From a virus, in IMG/VR virus record IMGVR_UViG_3300017971_000361, positions 1 through 50,222 of that record: a DNA stretch of 50,222 nt; one strand, given 5' to 3'. This document shows, piece by piece, positions 1 to 7,043 of this stretch. The notes beneath the pieces were generated by a model. It did no database searches and was not told the origin of the DNA. It saw nothing but the letters and a program-made list of their open reading frames with translations. The stretch's first letter is position 1. Every line of letters starts with the position of its first letter. The position numbers and the translations under genes were made by a program.

Positions 1-166
1 GGGAGCATGTTTTCTGCTTCTTGGGTCCGACGAACGACTCGCCGCACCACTGACAAACCTTCTTGTGTTTCCGGGATGGAAGGGCGCGGGTTTGGCATAG
101 GGTACTGCACGCGCGATGGTTCCAAGTCTTCGGCTGAAATGGTGTTCCGCAAACCTCGCAGTTCAT
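1..166 (-). CDS. Zinc-finger protein, probable free-standing homing endonuclease (partial)
   Basis: This ORF starts at ATG 166 and runs off the left edge after 55 visible residues. It has two short zinc-binding units: Cys3/Cys6 with Cys20/Cys24, then Cys38/Cys41 with Cys54. Tandem CxxC treble-clef modules of this kind are common at the N-terminus of phage homing endonucleases (HNH, GIY-YIG and Vsr-like types), but the nuclease domain itself is outside the window. A strong ribosome site (GAGGGGGG) lies 8 bases before the ATG, and two in-frame TAG codons (182-187) precede it, so it is a separate start. It overlaps the intein reading frame out of phase. GC is about 54% over 1-360, lower than the flanking polymerase. 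The endonuclease role is inferred from the fingers and from its position inside an intein. Confidence 0.6.
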   Translation of the reverse strand, partial: MNCEVCGTPFQPKTWNHRACSTLCQTRALPSRKHKKVCQWCGESFVGPKKQKTCS

Positions 167-1745
167 GAACGTTGCCCCCCTCTACTAATTCGTGCGCCGG
201 CGCCTTGTCGATTTTGTCACCGACATTTTGAATTATAGAATGTTCAGGGGTACATAGCAACGTTCCGCTGGCGCGCCCGAACCCATACTTGATCTCTATC
301 AATCCTTCGTCCGACTCTGTATTCCTCGAATGCGTGGCAACCAGTGGACGTGGACCGCGACTGGTCAACACATAATCACCTGGGGACAGATCCTCAATCG
401 GCACCGGACCGAAAGGGGTGGATACCACAGTCCCGGGCGGCATACAGCGACCCGGGCTCATAAATCTCTCAAACGACAACCTGTGTTCAACCGGGTCCAG
501 GTCGGTGATCTGCAGCAGGTACGACACCAGGCAGCCAGCCGCGCTTCCCCGCCCAGGCCCACACAGGATCCCTTCCCTGCGGGCCCAGTAGCACAAGTCC
601 CACACGGCCACGAAATAACGGGCATAACCCTGCCCGCAGATCGTGCGCAGTTCATGCGACAGGCGGTCCACGTACTGGTCTGGAAGGTCCGCCCCGAACC
701 GGTGGCGGACCCCCTCCCGACACAAGTTGATCAACCAGGTCCGGTACGACTTCACCCCGTCCGGCAGGTCCGGGGCGACCAGGTACGCGCCTGGTGCTGC
801 GTCCCTGACCTGGGCCGTGCATCGTTCGGCGATCGCCATGGTCTGATCCAGGGCGGCGTTGACAACCCGGGTGGACAGCGCAGGCACGTTCCTGCTGAAG
901 GCGTCCAGCATTTCCGCGCGGGTCGTCAGCCAGTACACCGGGTCCATGGTCAGGCGGTCGGGGTCGCGCAGGCGCTTTCTGGTCTGGATACACAGCAGCG
1001 CCTGCTGTGCGTCGGCGTCGGCCTTGTTCGGATAATGGGCGTCGTACGTTGCGACCAGGGGAACTTCCAGGGTTTCGGCGATCCGGGCTAGCTGCTGGTG
1101 CGTGCCTTCCCGGCCTTCAATGTTGTGCGGCATGACTTCGACGACGAAGCGCCCAGGGAAGGCGTCGGCCAGTTCGGCGGCCCGATCGATCCCTGTCTTC
1201 GGGTTTCCGTTCAGTAACGGGGACAGCACGGTCCCGGTCCCGATACAGCCCGACCCGATCAGCAGTCCTTCCCCGTGCTGCACCAGGCGATCAAAGTCGA
1301 TCCGCGGTTTGTAGTAGAACCCGTGGGTCCAGGACCACGAAGCCAGCTTGTACAGGTTGGACAGTCCCCGGTCGTCCAGTGCCCACACGGTGACGTGATC
1401 CCGTTCGCGCAGTTGTCGGTCCAGTGCTTTACGGGCTTCCTTTTGTTCCGCTTTGTCGGGGTACTGTCGCTGCAGTTCCTTCTTCTGTTCATCGGACAAC
1501 CCCTTCCGGGTGGCGTCGTCCACCATATAGAATTCGCACCCCGGGACGAACGTGATCCCCGCTTCCTGTGCCGCTTTGCCGGCGTCGTACACGGCGCGCA
1601 CGGTGCCGTGGTCGGTGATCCCGATCCCAGGTTGTCCCAGTTCGGCGGCCCGCTTCACGAAGTCCGCCGGCGTGCCCAGGCCGTCGAAGGCGGACTGGTC
1701 GCAATGCGTGTGCAGGTGCACATAATCGTCGCGCTGCTTCGTCAT
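1..1745 (-). CDS. dnaE: DNA polymerase III alpha subunit (family C), N-terminal part with N-intein; partial
   Basis: This is the replicative polymerase subunit. Translation from ATG 1745 gives an N-terminal PHP domain (YVHLHTH near residue 8, then ITDHGT) followed by the start of the palm domain, with the family C signature GPGRGSAAG and ITDLDPVEHRLSFERF. At residue 434 the homology breaks after SPGR. The next expected motif, PDxDxDF, which carries two catalytic Asp residues, is replaced by a Cys and an intein N-terminal sequence. The frame stays open to base 3, so the C-terminal half and the catalytic Asp pair lie outside the window. The ATG overlaps the stop of the upstream gene (ATGA). The frame after about base 166 is also covered by another convincing ORF, so the true end of this product is uncertain. 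Confidence 0.88.
   Translation of the reverse strand, partial: MTKQRDDYVHLHTHCDQSAFDGLGTPADFVKRAAELGQPGIGITDHGTVRAVYDAGKAAQEAGITFVPGCEFYMVDDATRKGLSDEQKKELQRQYPDKAEQKEARKALDRQLRERDHVTVWALDDRGLSNLYKLASWSWTHGFYYKPRIDFDRLVQHGEGLLIGSGCIGTGTVLSPLLNGNPKTGIDRAAELADAFPGRFVVEVMPHNIEGREGTHQQLARIAETLEVPLVATYDAHYPNKADADAQQALLCIQTRKRLRDPDRLTMDPVYWLTTRAEMLDAFSRNVPALSTRVVNAALDQTMAIAERCTAQVRDAAPGAYLVAPDLPDGVKSYRTWLINLCREGVRHRFGADLPDQYVDRLSHELRTICGQGYARYFVAVWDLCYWARREGILCGPGRGSAAGCLVSYLLQITDLDPVEHRLSFERFMSPGRCMPPGTVVSTPFGPVPIEDLSPGDYVLTSRGPRPLVATHSRNTESDEGLIEIKYGFGRASGTLLCTPEHSIIQNVGDKIDKAPAHELVEGGNVHELRGLRNTISAEDLEPSRVQYPMPNPRPSIPETQEGLSVVRRVVRRTQEAENML
167..446 (-). other. N-terminal intein (Hint) segment inside the polymerase gene
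   Basis: Immediately after the extein residues SPGR comes Cys1 (codon at 446). Block A reads CMPPGTVVSTPFGPVPIEDL with a following SPGDYVL. Block B is seen at 231-266 as GTLLCTPEHSII, with the conserved Thr-x-x-His. The next stretch, APAHELVEGGNV, fits the usual A-x-x-L-x-x-G-D end of block B. These are hallmarks of the Hint self-splicing fold. No block F/G (C-intein) is in the window. The segment is lower in GC than the polymerase around it, consistent with transfer. It could be the N half of a split intein or the start of a contiguous intein; see the findings. Confidence 0.85.
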
Positions 1746-2524
1746 GCCCACTTACCCCCACAGGTTTTCACCTTCACCCGTCCACGCTTCCGGTCCAGGC
1801 GGACCCCTTCGATCAGCCCGTCTTCCAGCAGCCTGCACAGCAGCCGGCCGCAGTCGTCGATCCGTTCGGTGTACACCTTGACGGCGACCGCACCGATCGG
1901 CCGGAACTCCCGTGTGGATCCGCGCCACCTGTACGCCAGGTGACGGGCATGGGGGTACTGTTCCAGCAGCACCCGCAGGTCCACGGCGAATTCGATCGTG
2001 GGGGTGACCCTGGCCCGAACGCTCGGATGGTACCGGCACAGGGTGGTGTCCCACCTGGCCGTTCCCCCTTCCTGCCGTCGGGCCCGAATGATACGGGCGC
2101 GGTACTGCCCCGGGCTTCGCCCCTTCCACGTGACCACGTACAGTTCCCCGCGGCGTGCCAGTTCGGCCGACGGGTGGACGACCGGCCGCCGCAGTTCCGA
2201 CACGAAGGCGTCGTGGAACCGGTCCCACCCACGCAAGACCCGGGCTTCCGGGATCTTGTATCCGGGGATATGGTTTGCGACCAGGTGCTTGATCATGGGG
2301 CGGATAACGTGGACCGGCATCATTCCCAGTTCCACCACTGGATCAACGCCCCGGTGTTCGCAGAACTCCTGATAGATCCTGCACGTGCCGCGCCACCTGC
2401 AGGGCTTGTCCCCGTCGCAGGCGGGGTCGTGCAGCAGGTGCTGTCCCAGGCATCCGTACGGTTCGCCGTTGTTCAGCGCCCGAAGAAACGGATCAGTCTG
2501 CTTTTTTCGAACTGTTCCCGGCAT
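1742..2524 (-). CDS. Cys-rich protein of unknown function, 260 aa
   Basis: I do not recognise this protein. The N-terminal 60 residues hold five cysteines (25, 36, 42, 48, 55), a spacing that suggests a metal site. The rest is Arg-rich, mixed alpha/beta, and ends in a basic segment (DRKRGRVKVKT). Its stop overlaps the ATG of the polymerase gene (ATGA). Its own start overlaps the last 52 bases of the sigma-factor gene, so translation is probably coupled to both. A ribosome site (AAGGTGG) sits just before ATG 2524. The position between a sigma factor and the replicative polymerase suggests a role in replication or transcription, but no motif supports a specific job. Confidence 0.75.
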   Translation of the reverse strand: MPGTVRKKQTDPFLRALNNGEPYGCLGQHLLHDPACDGDKPCRWRGTCRIYQEFCEHRGVDPVVELGMMPVHVIRPMIKHLVANHIPGYKIPEARVLRGWDRFHDAFVSELRRPVVHPSAELARRGELYVVTWKGRSPGQYRARIIRARRQEGGTARWDTTLCRYHPSVRARVTPTIEFAVDLRVLLEQYPHARHLAYRWRGSTREFRPIGAVAVKVYTERIDDCGRLLCRLLEDGLIEGVRLDRKRGRVKVKTCGGKWA

Positions 2525-3000
2525 CCTTCCACCTTCGCCGCCCGCAGGATCTTAACCTTCGTGCGGGCCGTGTAGCTGTCGAACGTTGATCGCGCCGCGT
2601 TCATGCGCCGGCCGCCCAGTGCTTCCCGGAACCGTTCGCGCTGTCGGTCGGACATGGACCGCCACGCACGGACGAAGACGCGCCGGATCTGATCGGCCGT
2701 TTCCTGGCCGATCAGTTCGTCTTCCGGCGACGGTTCGGGTGGTGGGCGCAGGTGTTCGGGATCGGTTGGCAGTTCGCGCAGGCGGCGTCCGCGGTGGCGC
2801 AGGTAGTCGAGCACCGCGCTTTTCGTCGTCCTGTACCGATACGTCGCCACGCCCCGATTGCTGTCGTCCACCTGGTCGCTGGTCTGCCACACCTTGATCG
2901 CGACCGCCTGGATCACGTCTTCCAGGTCGGCGTCGGACAGGTATGGGCATGCAAGGCGGCGCACTTCGCGGGCGGTTGCCCGGTATTCCTGTGGTTGCAT
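2473..3000 (-). CDS. ECF-like RNA polymerase sigma factor
   Basis: The 175-residue protein has the layout of a small sigma-70 family (ECF type) factor. Region 2 spans about residues 8-75, with the acidic core-binding helix DADLEDVIQAVAIKVW and the -10 recognition/melting helix TYRYRTTKSAVLDYLRHRGRR. Region 4 spans about 100-152 (SMSDRQRERFREALGG, then a second helix before TARTKVKIL). A linker rich in Pro separates them. A good ribosome site (GGAAGGGG) precedes ATG 3000, and a candidate promoter lies at 3028-3056. Phage sigma factors usually redirect host RNA polymerase to middle or late promoters. That role is inference here. A distant HTH regulator is the main alternative. Confidence 0.75.
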   Translation of the reverse strand: MQPQEYRATAREVRRLACPYLSDADLEDVIQAVAIKVWQTSDQVDDSNRGVATYRYRTTKSAVLDYLRHRGRRLRELPTDPEHLRPPPEPSPEDELIGQETADQIRRVFVRAWRSMSDRQRERFREALGGRRMNAARSTFDSYTARTKVKILRAAKVEGCREQFEKSRLIRFFGR

Positions 3001-3027
3001 GTCGTCCCCTTCCAGTACAACCCACTA

Positions 3028-3056
3028 AGTCTAGCAGTAACAGTACCAGGTGTCCA
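3028..3056 (-). promoter_or_regulatory. Candidate sigma-70-type promoter for the sigma-factor gene
   Basis: On the minus strand TGGACA (3056-3051) and TAGACT (3033-3028) are separated by 17 bases, matching TTGACA/TATAAT at 5 of 6 and 4 of 6 positions. It lies in the 60-base gap between the primase stop (3061) and the sigma-factor start (3000), one of few gaps in this block. It is a sequence match only. Confidence 0.4.
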
Positions 3057-3060
3057 CTGT

Positions 3061-4029
3061 TTAGTGACTACCCAGCAAGCGGTCGCGAAGGGTGGGTGGC
3101 GCCGCCCTTCGTACCGCGTCCCGCACAACGTCCGCCGGCGCGCTGTCCGGGTCGTGTTCCCGGGGCAGCTTTGCCAGCAGTGCTTCGATCCCTATCATTC
3201 GCAGGGTCGCCGCCGCACGGGCGCCCCAGGTGATCGCGTCGCCGTCCAGCATGACGATCGCCCGGACGAACCCTGCACGCTTCAACTTCACGGCCTGGCG
3301 CCCCGTCAGTTCCTTGCCCAGCAGTGACACGGCGTGGAACCCGCGCTGCGCCATTGATACGACGTCCAGCGGTCCTTCGACCACCAGGACTTCGGACACA
3401 CCCACGGCTTCGTCCAGGCCGTACAGGGTGCCCGACGCACCGGCGACGGGCGGGGACAGGTACTTCGGTTTGATCGGGGCGGCCATGGCCCGCCCCTGGT
3501 AGAACACCAGATCGCCGAACTGGTGGGCCGGCAGGATCAGTCGGCCACCGTACCGTCCGGCCGTGCAGAACCCCAGACCGTACTGCATGGCGATCAGGGG
3601 TTTGATCCCGCGGCGCTTCAGGTATTTCGGCAGGCGCCAACACCAGGCTTCCCGGTCGAAGATCGGCACGAAGTGGGGCGGCAGTTCCAGAGCGGTCGGT
3701 GGTTCCTGGTCAGGTTCGGGTTTCCACCTGGTGACCGCTTCGGCCGACTGCTTCACCGATCGGCGCAGAGACTTCTTCACAGCGGCGGCAACGAACCTGA
3801 TCGCGTCCCGGTGGGACATGCCTTCAACGACGGCGATCAGGGACGGCAGTGCGCCGCCTTCCCGGCAGCTGTAGCAGATCCACTTCCCGGTTCGCTTGTT
3901 CACCCACAGCTTGCGGGTCCTGCCGCAGTGCGGGCACTCCGTCACAAGTTCGGGGTGTCCGTCTTCCGACTTCGCCGTGTCGGCGATCCCGATCGTGTCG
4001 TCCAGCCAGCCTTCGACGGGGAAGCGCAC
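3061..4029 (-). CDS. DNA primase (CHC2 zinc finger plus Toprim)
   Basis: This is a DnaG-type primase that would make RNA primers for lagging-strand synthesis beside the DnaB-type helicase. An N-terminal zinc ribbon uses Cys32, Cys35, Cys52 and Cys55 (CPHC and CYSC). A Toprim domain follows, with the catalytic Glu219 in VVEGPLD and Asp262/Asp264 in MLDGDA. At 322 residues it is shorter than bacterial DnaG (near 580) and lacks the C-terminal helicase-binding domain. It looks like a compact phage form. I chose GTG 4029 because AAGGGTGGG precedes it at good spacing and the upstream gene stops at 4033. There is no in-frame ATG before the zinc ribbon at a comparable ribosome site. Confidence 0.9.
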   Translation of the reverse strand: MRFPVEGWLDDTIGIADTAKSEDGHPELVTECPHCGRTRKLWVNKRTGKWICYSCREGGALPSLIAVVEGMSHRDAIRFVAAAVKKSLRRSVKQSAEAVTRWKPEPDQEPPTALELPPHFVPIFDREAWCWRLPKYLKRRGIKPLIAMQYGLGFCTAGRYGGRLILPAHQFGDLVFYQGRAMAAPIKPKYLSPPVAGASGTLYGLDEAVGVSEVLVVEGPLDVVSMAQRGFHAVSLLGKELTGRQAVKLKRAGFVRAIVMLDGDAITWGARAAATLRMIGIEALLAKLPREHDPDSAPADVVRDAVRRAAPPTLRDRLLGSH

Positions 4030-4032
4030 CTG

Positions 4033-4326
4033 TTAGTCCCACCCTTCCGCCTTCACCCCGAAGGCTGCCCAGTCCACGTGGTACCTGGTGGGGGTCAGCG
4101 TGATCAGTTTGCCGGACCAGTCGCCCAGGTATGCGGTCCCGCGCAGTTCCAGTTCGTCACCGTCGCGCAGCCTGGCGTGGCAGTCGTCGCACAGGAACAA
4201 GTACACGGCAGGCTTGATCGTCCATGCCGCATTGTGCGCCGGCGCCTTGCAGAAGCTGCACGGCCGCACCTTGCGCAGTCGCCACGGTTCGAACAGGATC
4301 GCTTTGCTATTCGTCTTCACCGTCAC
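4033..4326 (-). CDS. Small zinc-ribbon protein, 97 aa
   Basis: This protein is not recognised by family. It has two CxxC pairs, Cys23/Cys26 (CSFC) and Cys46/Cys49 followed by His50 (CDDCH), a typical four-ligand zinc site seen in HNH-like or nucleic-acid binding fingers. No HNH catalytic core is visible. The C-terminal half is rich in beta-strand residues and aromatic residues. Its start overlaps the last 20 bases of the helicase gene, and it ends 3 bases before the primase start. It is therefore translated as part of the helicase-primase operon and may be an accessory factor of that complex; this is inferred from position only. Confidence 0.75.
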   Translation of the reverse strand: MTVKTNSKAILFEPWRLRKVRPCSFCKAPAHNAAWTIKPAVYLFLCDDCHARLRDGDELELRGTAYLGDWSGKLITLTPTRYHVDWAAFGVKAEGWD

Positions 4327-5659
4327 CTTCCACTTCCAGGGCCGACAGTTCCCGGAACGTGCACGTTCCCATGTTGCCGCCGACGTACACCTTTTTCCCC
4401 TTGACCCGGTGCTGCCTGTTCTTCAGCAGCCACAGCAGCAGGGCGTCGAAGTTTGGATCCAGGTCACCATCGGTGTCGGCCCGGTCGTCCAGGCCGATCA
4501 TGATCTTCGCCACCCGAGACTTGTCCTGCGATTCAGACACGGCCCCCTTGTCCAGTTGCCGGCGGATATACTCGGCCGGTGCCTGCACCGTAGACCACAG
4601 CGCAATCGGCGACAGGATCGGGTCTTTCGCCAGTGCCAGGGCGTACCAGTACAGTTCGGACTGTGACAGCCGGTGCGATTCCTGGCGACCTGGTGGGGCC
4701 AGGTGGTCCAAGCTGTCGGCGACAACCAGGATCGGGGCGTCCGGGAAATTCTCGCGGGCCTGTTCGACGACCACCCGGATCCCTTCGACCGACGACCCGG
4801 GCGCCAGTTCGTGAATGATCAGCCGGTCGCCGATCGCTTCTTCACGCCGGCAGAACACGTCGCGGATATGCTGCTGCTGGTCGGTGGTCAGTTCGCCCGA
4901 CAGCATGGCCGATCGTTCGATCCCGGTGATCCTGGCGTCGTACCGGGCCGCGCATTCTAGTTTCGTTTCTTCGGTCGGGATATGGACGACGACGGCACCG
5001 ATCCGAAACAGGGACGCGTACCCGGTATCAACCGCCAGGGTGGACTTGCCCACGTTCGTCGTCGCAACGATGATACCCACCCCGCCGGCCCACAGCCCAC
5101 CCCCGATCCATTTGTTGATCGTGGCGATCGGGGTGGGGTATGCCAGGCGGTCGGGCGCCCCCATGTACTGTTCCAGCCTGTCTTCGACGGTGGCCGACCA
5201 GGACTCCGGTTCGGTTAGCAGTTCGGCCGCCTTGACGTCGCGGCCGGCGTCGGCGATCGCCTGGGTGGCCAGGCCCAGATCCCCCTTGTCCAGTCCGTCG
5301 ATCATGTCGGACACGGCACGGCGGGTCGCCGCCATGCGAACGAATCGGCGGACTTCTTCCAGGGCAGACCGGGGTGCCTTCGGCTTCAGTCGTCGCAGGC
5401 CCACCAGGACTTCGATCACCTGTTCCTGTTCGTCTTCGTCGCGGAAGTCGCGTTCCAGCCGGACGCTGAAGATCCGGGCGGTTGCTAGTTCCCGGTGCTG
5501 CCCGTAGCAGTCCGCGATCACTCCCCAGATCCAGGCATACACCTTTTCGCTGAAGTCGTGCCGGCGCAGTACAGGCAGCGCCGACTTGACGATCGTGGGG
5601 TCACGAAGACACGCTGCCAGCAGATCACGTTCCAGGTCGATATCGAAGGCGGCGTCCAT
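4307..5659 (-). CDS. Replicative DNA helicase, DnaB type
   Basis: This is the hexameric 5'-3' helicase of the replication fork. The 450-residue product has a DnaB-like helical N-terminal domain (about 8-115) and a RecA-fold motor. Walker A is ATTNVGKS (199-206), and the Walker B strand is ILVVADSLDHL with Asp315. The GGGLWAGGVG lead-in to Walker A is typical of DnaB. The open frame extends upstream to 5764, but I place the start at ATG 5659, where homology to the DnaB N-terminal domain begins (DLERDLLAACL) and just after the stop of the upstream gene (TGA 5663-5661). It overlaps the small zinc protein downstream. No separate helicase loader is evident, though the neighbouring winged-helix protein could serve. 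Confidence 0.9.
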   Translation of the reverse strand: MDAAFDIDLERDLLAACLRDPTIVKSALPVLRRHDFSEKVYAWIWGVIADCYGQHRELATARIFSVRLERDFRDEDEQEQVIEVLVGLRRLKPKAPRSALEEVRRFVRMAATRRAVSDMIDGLDKGDLGLATQAIADAGRDVKAAELLTEPESWSATVEDRLEQYMGAPDRLAYPTPIATINKWIGGGLWAGGVGIIVATTNVGKSTLAVDTGYASLFRIGAVVVHIPTEETKLECAARYDARITGIERSAMLSGELTTDQQQHIRDVFCRREEAIGDRLIIHELAPGSSVEGIRVVVEQARENFPDAPILVVADSLDHLAPPGRQESHRLSQSELYWYALALAKDPILSPIALWSTVQAPAEYIRRQLDKGAVSESQDKSRVAKIMIGLDDRADTDGDLDPNFDALLLWLLKNRQHRVKGKKVYVGGNMGTCTFRELSALEVEGDGEDE

Positions 5660-5660
5660 G

Positions 5661-6596
5661 TCAGGCGTACCCCACTTCGTCGAAGTGGTCCAGCAACCAG
5701 CCCACAGCCTTGTCATACGGTGGCTTGATATCCCGCGGAACCTTGCCGGCCCGCAGTGCGTCAACCAGCATCATGGAAGCTACCCTGGGGTTGATATCGT
5801 TGAACCCTTCCCGGCGTAGCAGTTCGTGGACCCGGGGGGCTGGGATCTTCCTGTTGTCGGGGTTACCCAGGAACCTGTCAACGAAGAACTCGGATTTGAT
5901 CACCGCGGGTGGTGGGATATCGCACTGCCCCTTCGTGACCTTCGGGAAGGCTTCGAAGATCGTATCCAGGTACGCCCCCCACTTCTTCGCCGGGATGCAC
6001 CTTCTTTCCAGTTCCCGGCGGGCTTTCCTGATATGCAACCATGTCTTGCTACTCGGCTTGAAGACCGGGTCCGCGATACGACGCCGGGCTAGGTATTCTC
6101 GCATCAGGTGGTGATCTTGGGCGTCGGGCTTCTTTTTTGTTGGGGTGCTGAAATGATCGGCTGTCTTCTGCAGGCTTTTTAGTTCGGAAGGTTTCACGGA
6201 ATGGTCCTTTTGTTCCCCCGAAGGGGGAACCAATAAGCGGGCGCATCTTAGGTTCGGGAAACGCCTAAGTTTTCCACCACTTGCCCCGGTCATGGTAAGC
6301 AGCGCGATCCAGTCGTGGAGCTTAACATCTTGGGGCAGATCCACACATTGTGTGTGTTCGTCGTGGAAGTGGATCGTGGACCCTGCCCGGGGACGGTACA
6401 CGACCAGACCATTCCCCCGGCCCTTTTTGGCCAGGCCCGCCTTGATCAGTTTGCGTACCTGCTGGCAGATTGCCTGCCTGGTCACCCCAAGTTGTTCGGC
6501 GACCGCGGTCTGCGGACGCATGCGCCGTTCGCGCGGGGTCAACGTCATAAGGATCGCCCACACTTGCAGTGTGCGCGGTGGAAGGTTCAGGTTCAT
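5661..6596 (-). CDS. Winged-helix DNA-binding protein, likely replication initiator or regulator, 311 aa
   Basis: The N-terminal 75 residues form a winged helix-turn-helix (PQTAVAEQLGVTRQAICQQV at 28-47, wing GRGNGLVVYRPR). This part is clearly related to the whole of the next protein upstream (6593-6865). The remaining 235 residues have no match I recognise; they are basic and helical in the middle (SSKTWLHIRKARRELERR). Lying immediately before the helicase gene with a DNA-binding N-terminus fits a phage origin-binding/helicase-loading protein of the lambda O or DnaD type, but this is inference. The frame is open upstream to 6950. ATG 6596 is preferred because its ATGA overlaps the stop of the paralogue and both proteins then start with the same motif (LxPxTLxVWxIL). 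Confidence 0.75.
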   Translation of the reverse strand: MNLNLPPRTLQVWAILMTLTPRERRMRPQTAVAEQLGVTRQAICQQVRKLIKAGLAKKGRGNGLVVYRPRAGSTIHFHDEHTQCVDLPQDVKLHDWIALLTMTGASGGKLRRFPNLRCARLLVPPSGEQKDHSVKPSELKSLQKTADHFSTPTKKKPDAQDHHLMREYLARRRIADPVFKPSSKTWLHIRKARRELERRCIPAKKWGAYLDTIFEAFPKVTKGQCDIPPPAVIKSEFFVDRFLGNPDNRKIPAPRVHELLRREGFNDINPRVASMMLVDALRAGKVPRDIKPPYDKAVGWLLDHFDEVGYA

Positions 6597-6865
6597 GACA
6601 CTATCCCCACTGGTCCGGCGCTGTGCAGGGCGCGGTACAAGCGTGATCCGTGGTTCGGGCGAACCGGGATCAGTCCGTTCCCACGGCCGCGACGCACAGC
6701 GCGTTCTGATATCAGGCGGCCGACGTGGCGGTTGACCGACGACCTGGTGATCCCCAGGCGTTCGGCAACGGCGGTTTGTGGTTGTAATTGAAGATCGCTG
6801 GGTGACAGAGACAGAAGTATTGTCCAGACGCGCAGCGTCTGCGGGGTCAGTTTCGACTGTGGCAT
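6593..6865 (-). CDS. Stand-alone winged-helix protein, paralogue of the adjacent initiator-like gene, 90 aa
   Basis: The product is one winged helix-turn-helix domain, PQTAVAERLGITRSSVNRHV at 29-48, with wing RGRGNGLIPVRP. It aligns end to end with residues 1-75 of the downstream protein (shared LTLxVWxIL start, QTAVAExLG, GRGNGL), so the pair came from a tandem duplication. A ribosome site (GGAAAGGAAG) precedes ATG 6865 by about 12 bases. It follows a 174-base gap with repeats and a hairpin, and may bind there and autoregulate the replication operon; that is inference. MarR/GntR-like bacterial regulators share the fold, so no ligand is implied. Confidence 0.8.
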   Translation of the reverse strand: MPQSKLTPQTLRVWTILLSLSPSDLQLQPQTAVAERLGITRSSVNRHVGRLISERAVRRGRGNGLIPVRPNHGSRLYRALHSAGPVGIVS

Positions 6866-6924
6866 TGTGCGGTCTGACTTCCTTTCCGAGTCTTCCGATC
6901 CTGTTGTTTCCGGGCGCGACGAAG

Positions 6925-6961
6925 AGTCCCAGGGCGTGCCCTGTTCGCACGCCCTGGGACT
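6925..6961. promoter_or_regulatory. 15-bp perfect hairpin in the replication-operon leader
   Basis: The arms 6925-6939 and 6947-6961 are perfect inverted copies of 15 bases, with a 7-base loop. A further inverted pair (6897-6905 with 6962-6970, 9 bases) can extend the structure outside a bulge. No T-run follows on either strand, so a simple intrinsic terminator is unlikely. It may be an operator, an attenuator or part of an origin. Confidence 0.6.
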
Positions 6962-6999
6962 AACAGGATCGCAACCCGGAAAGGCTGCGGGACTAACAG
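6956..6999 (-). repeat. Two direct copies of CTGTTAGTCCC
   Basis: On the minus strand the 11-mer CTGTTAGTCCC occurs at 6999-6989 and 6966-6956, 33 bases apart, about three helical turns. The second copy overlaps the hairpin arm. The spacing on one face of the helix suggests a binding site for a dimeric or cooperative DNA-binding protein; the winged-helix product encoded just downstream is a candidate. Confidence 0.5.
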
Positions 7000-7015
7000 A
7001 AGTCCAGCCACTGAC

Positions 7016-7043
7016 GTTACACGACCCGGGGGCAGGTCGTCAA
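7016..7043 (-). promoter_or_regulatory. Candidate promoter for the winged-helix/replication operon
   Basis: On the minus strand TTGACG (7043-7038) and TGTAAC (7021-7016) are 16 bases apart, matching TTGACA/TATAAT at 5 of 6 and 4 of 6 positions. The -35 box overlaps the stop codon of the upstream gene. It is followed by the direct repeats and hairpin and then by the gene at 6865. It is a sequence match only. Confidence 0.4.

Noticed and set aside
5661-6950. 429-residue form of the winged-helix protein
   Set aside because: The extra 118 residues overlap the paralogue gene and the control region and look non-coding. The ATG at 6596 overlaps the previous stop and aligns with the paralogue start.
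6925-6961. Intrinsic transcription terminator at the 15-bp hairpin
   Set aside because: No T-run follows the stem on either strand, and it lies between a promoter match and the gene it would serve, so a control element fits better.
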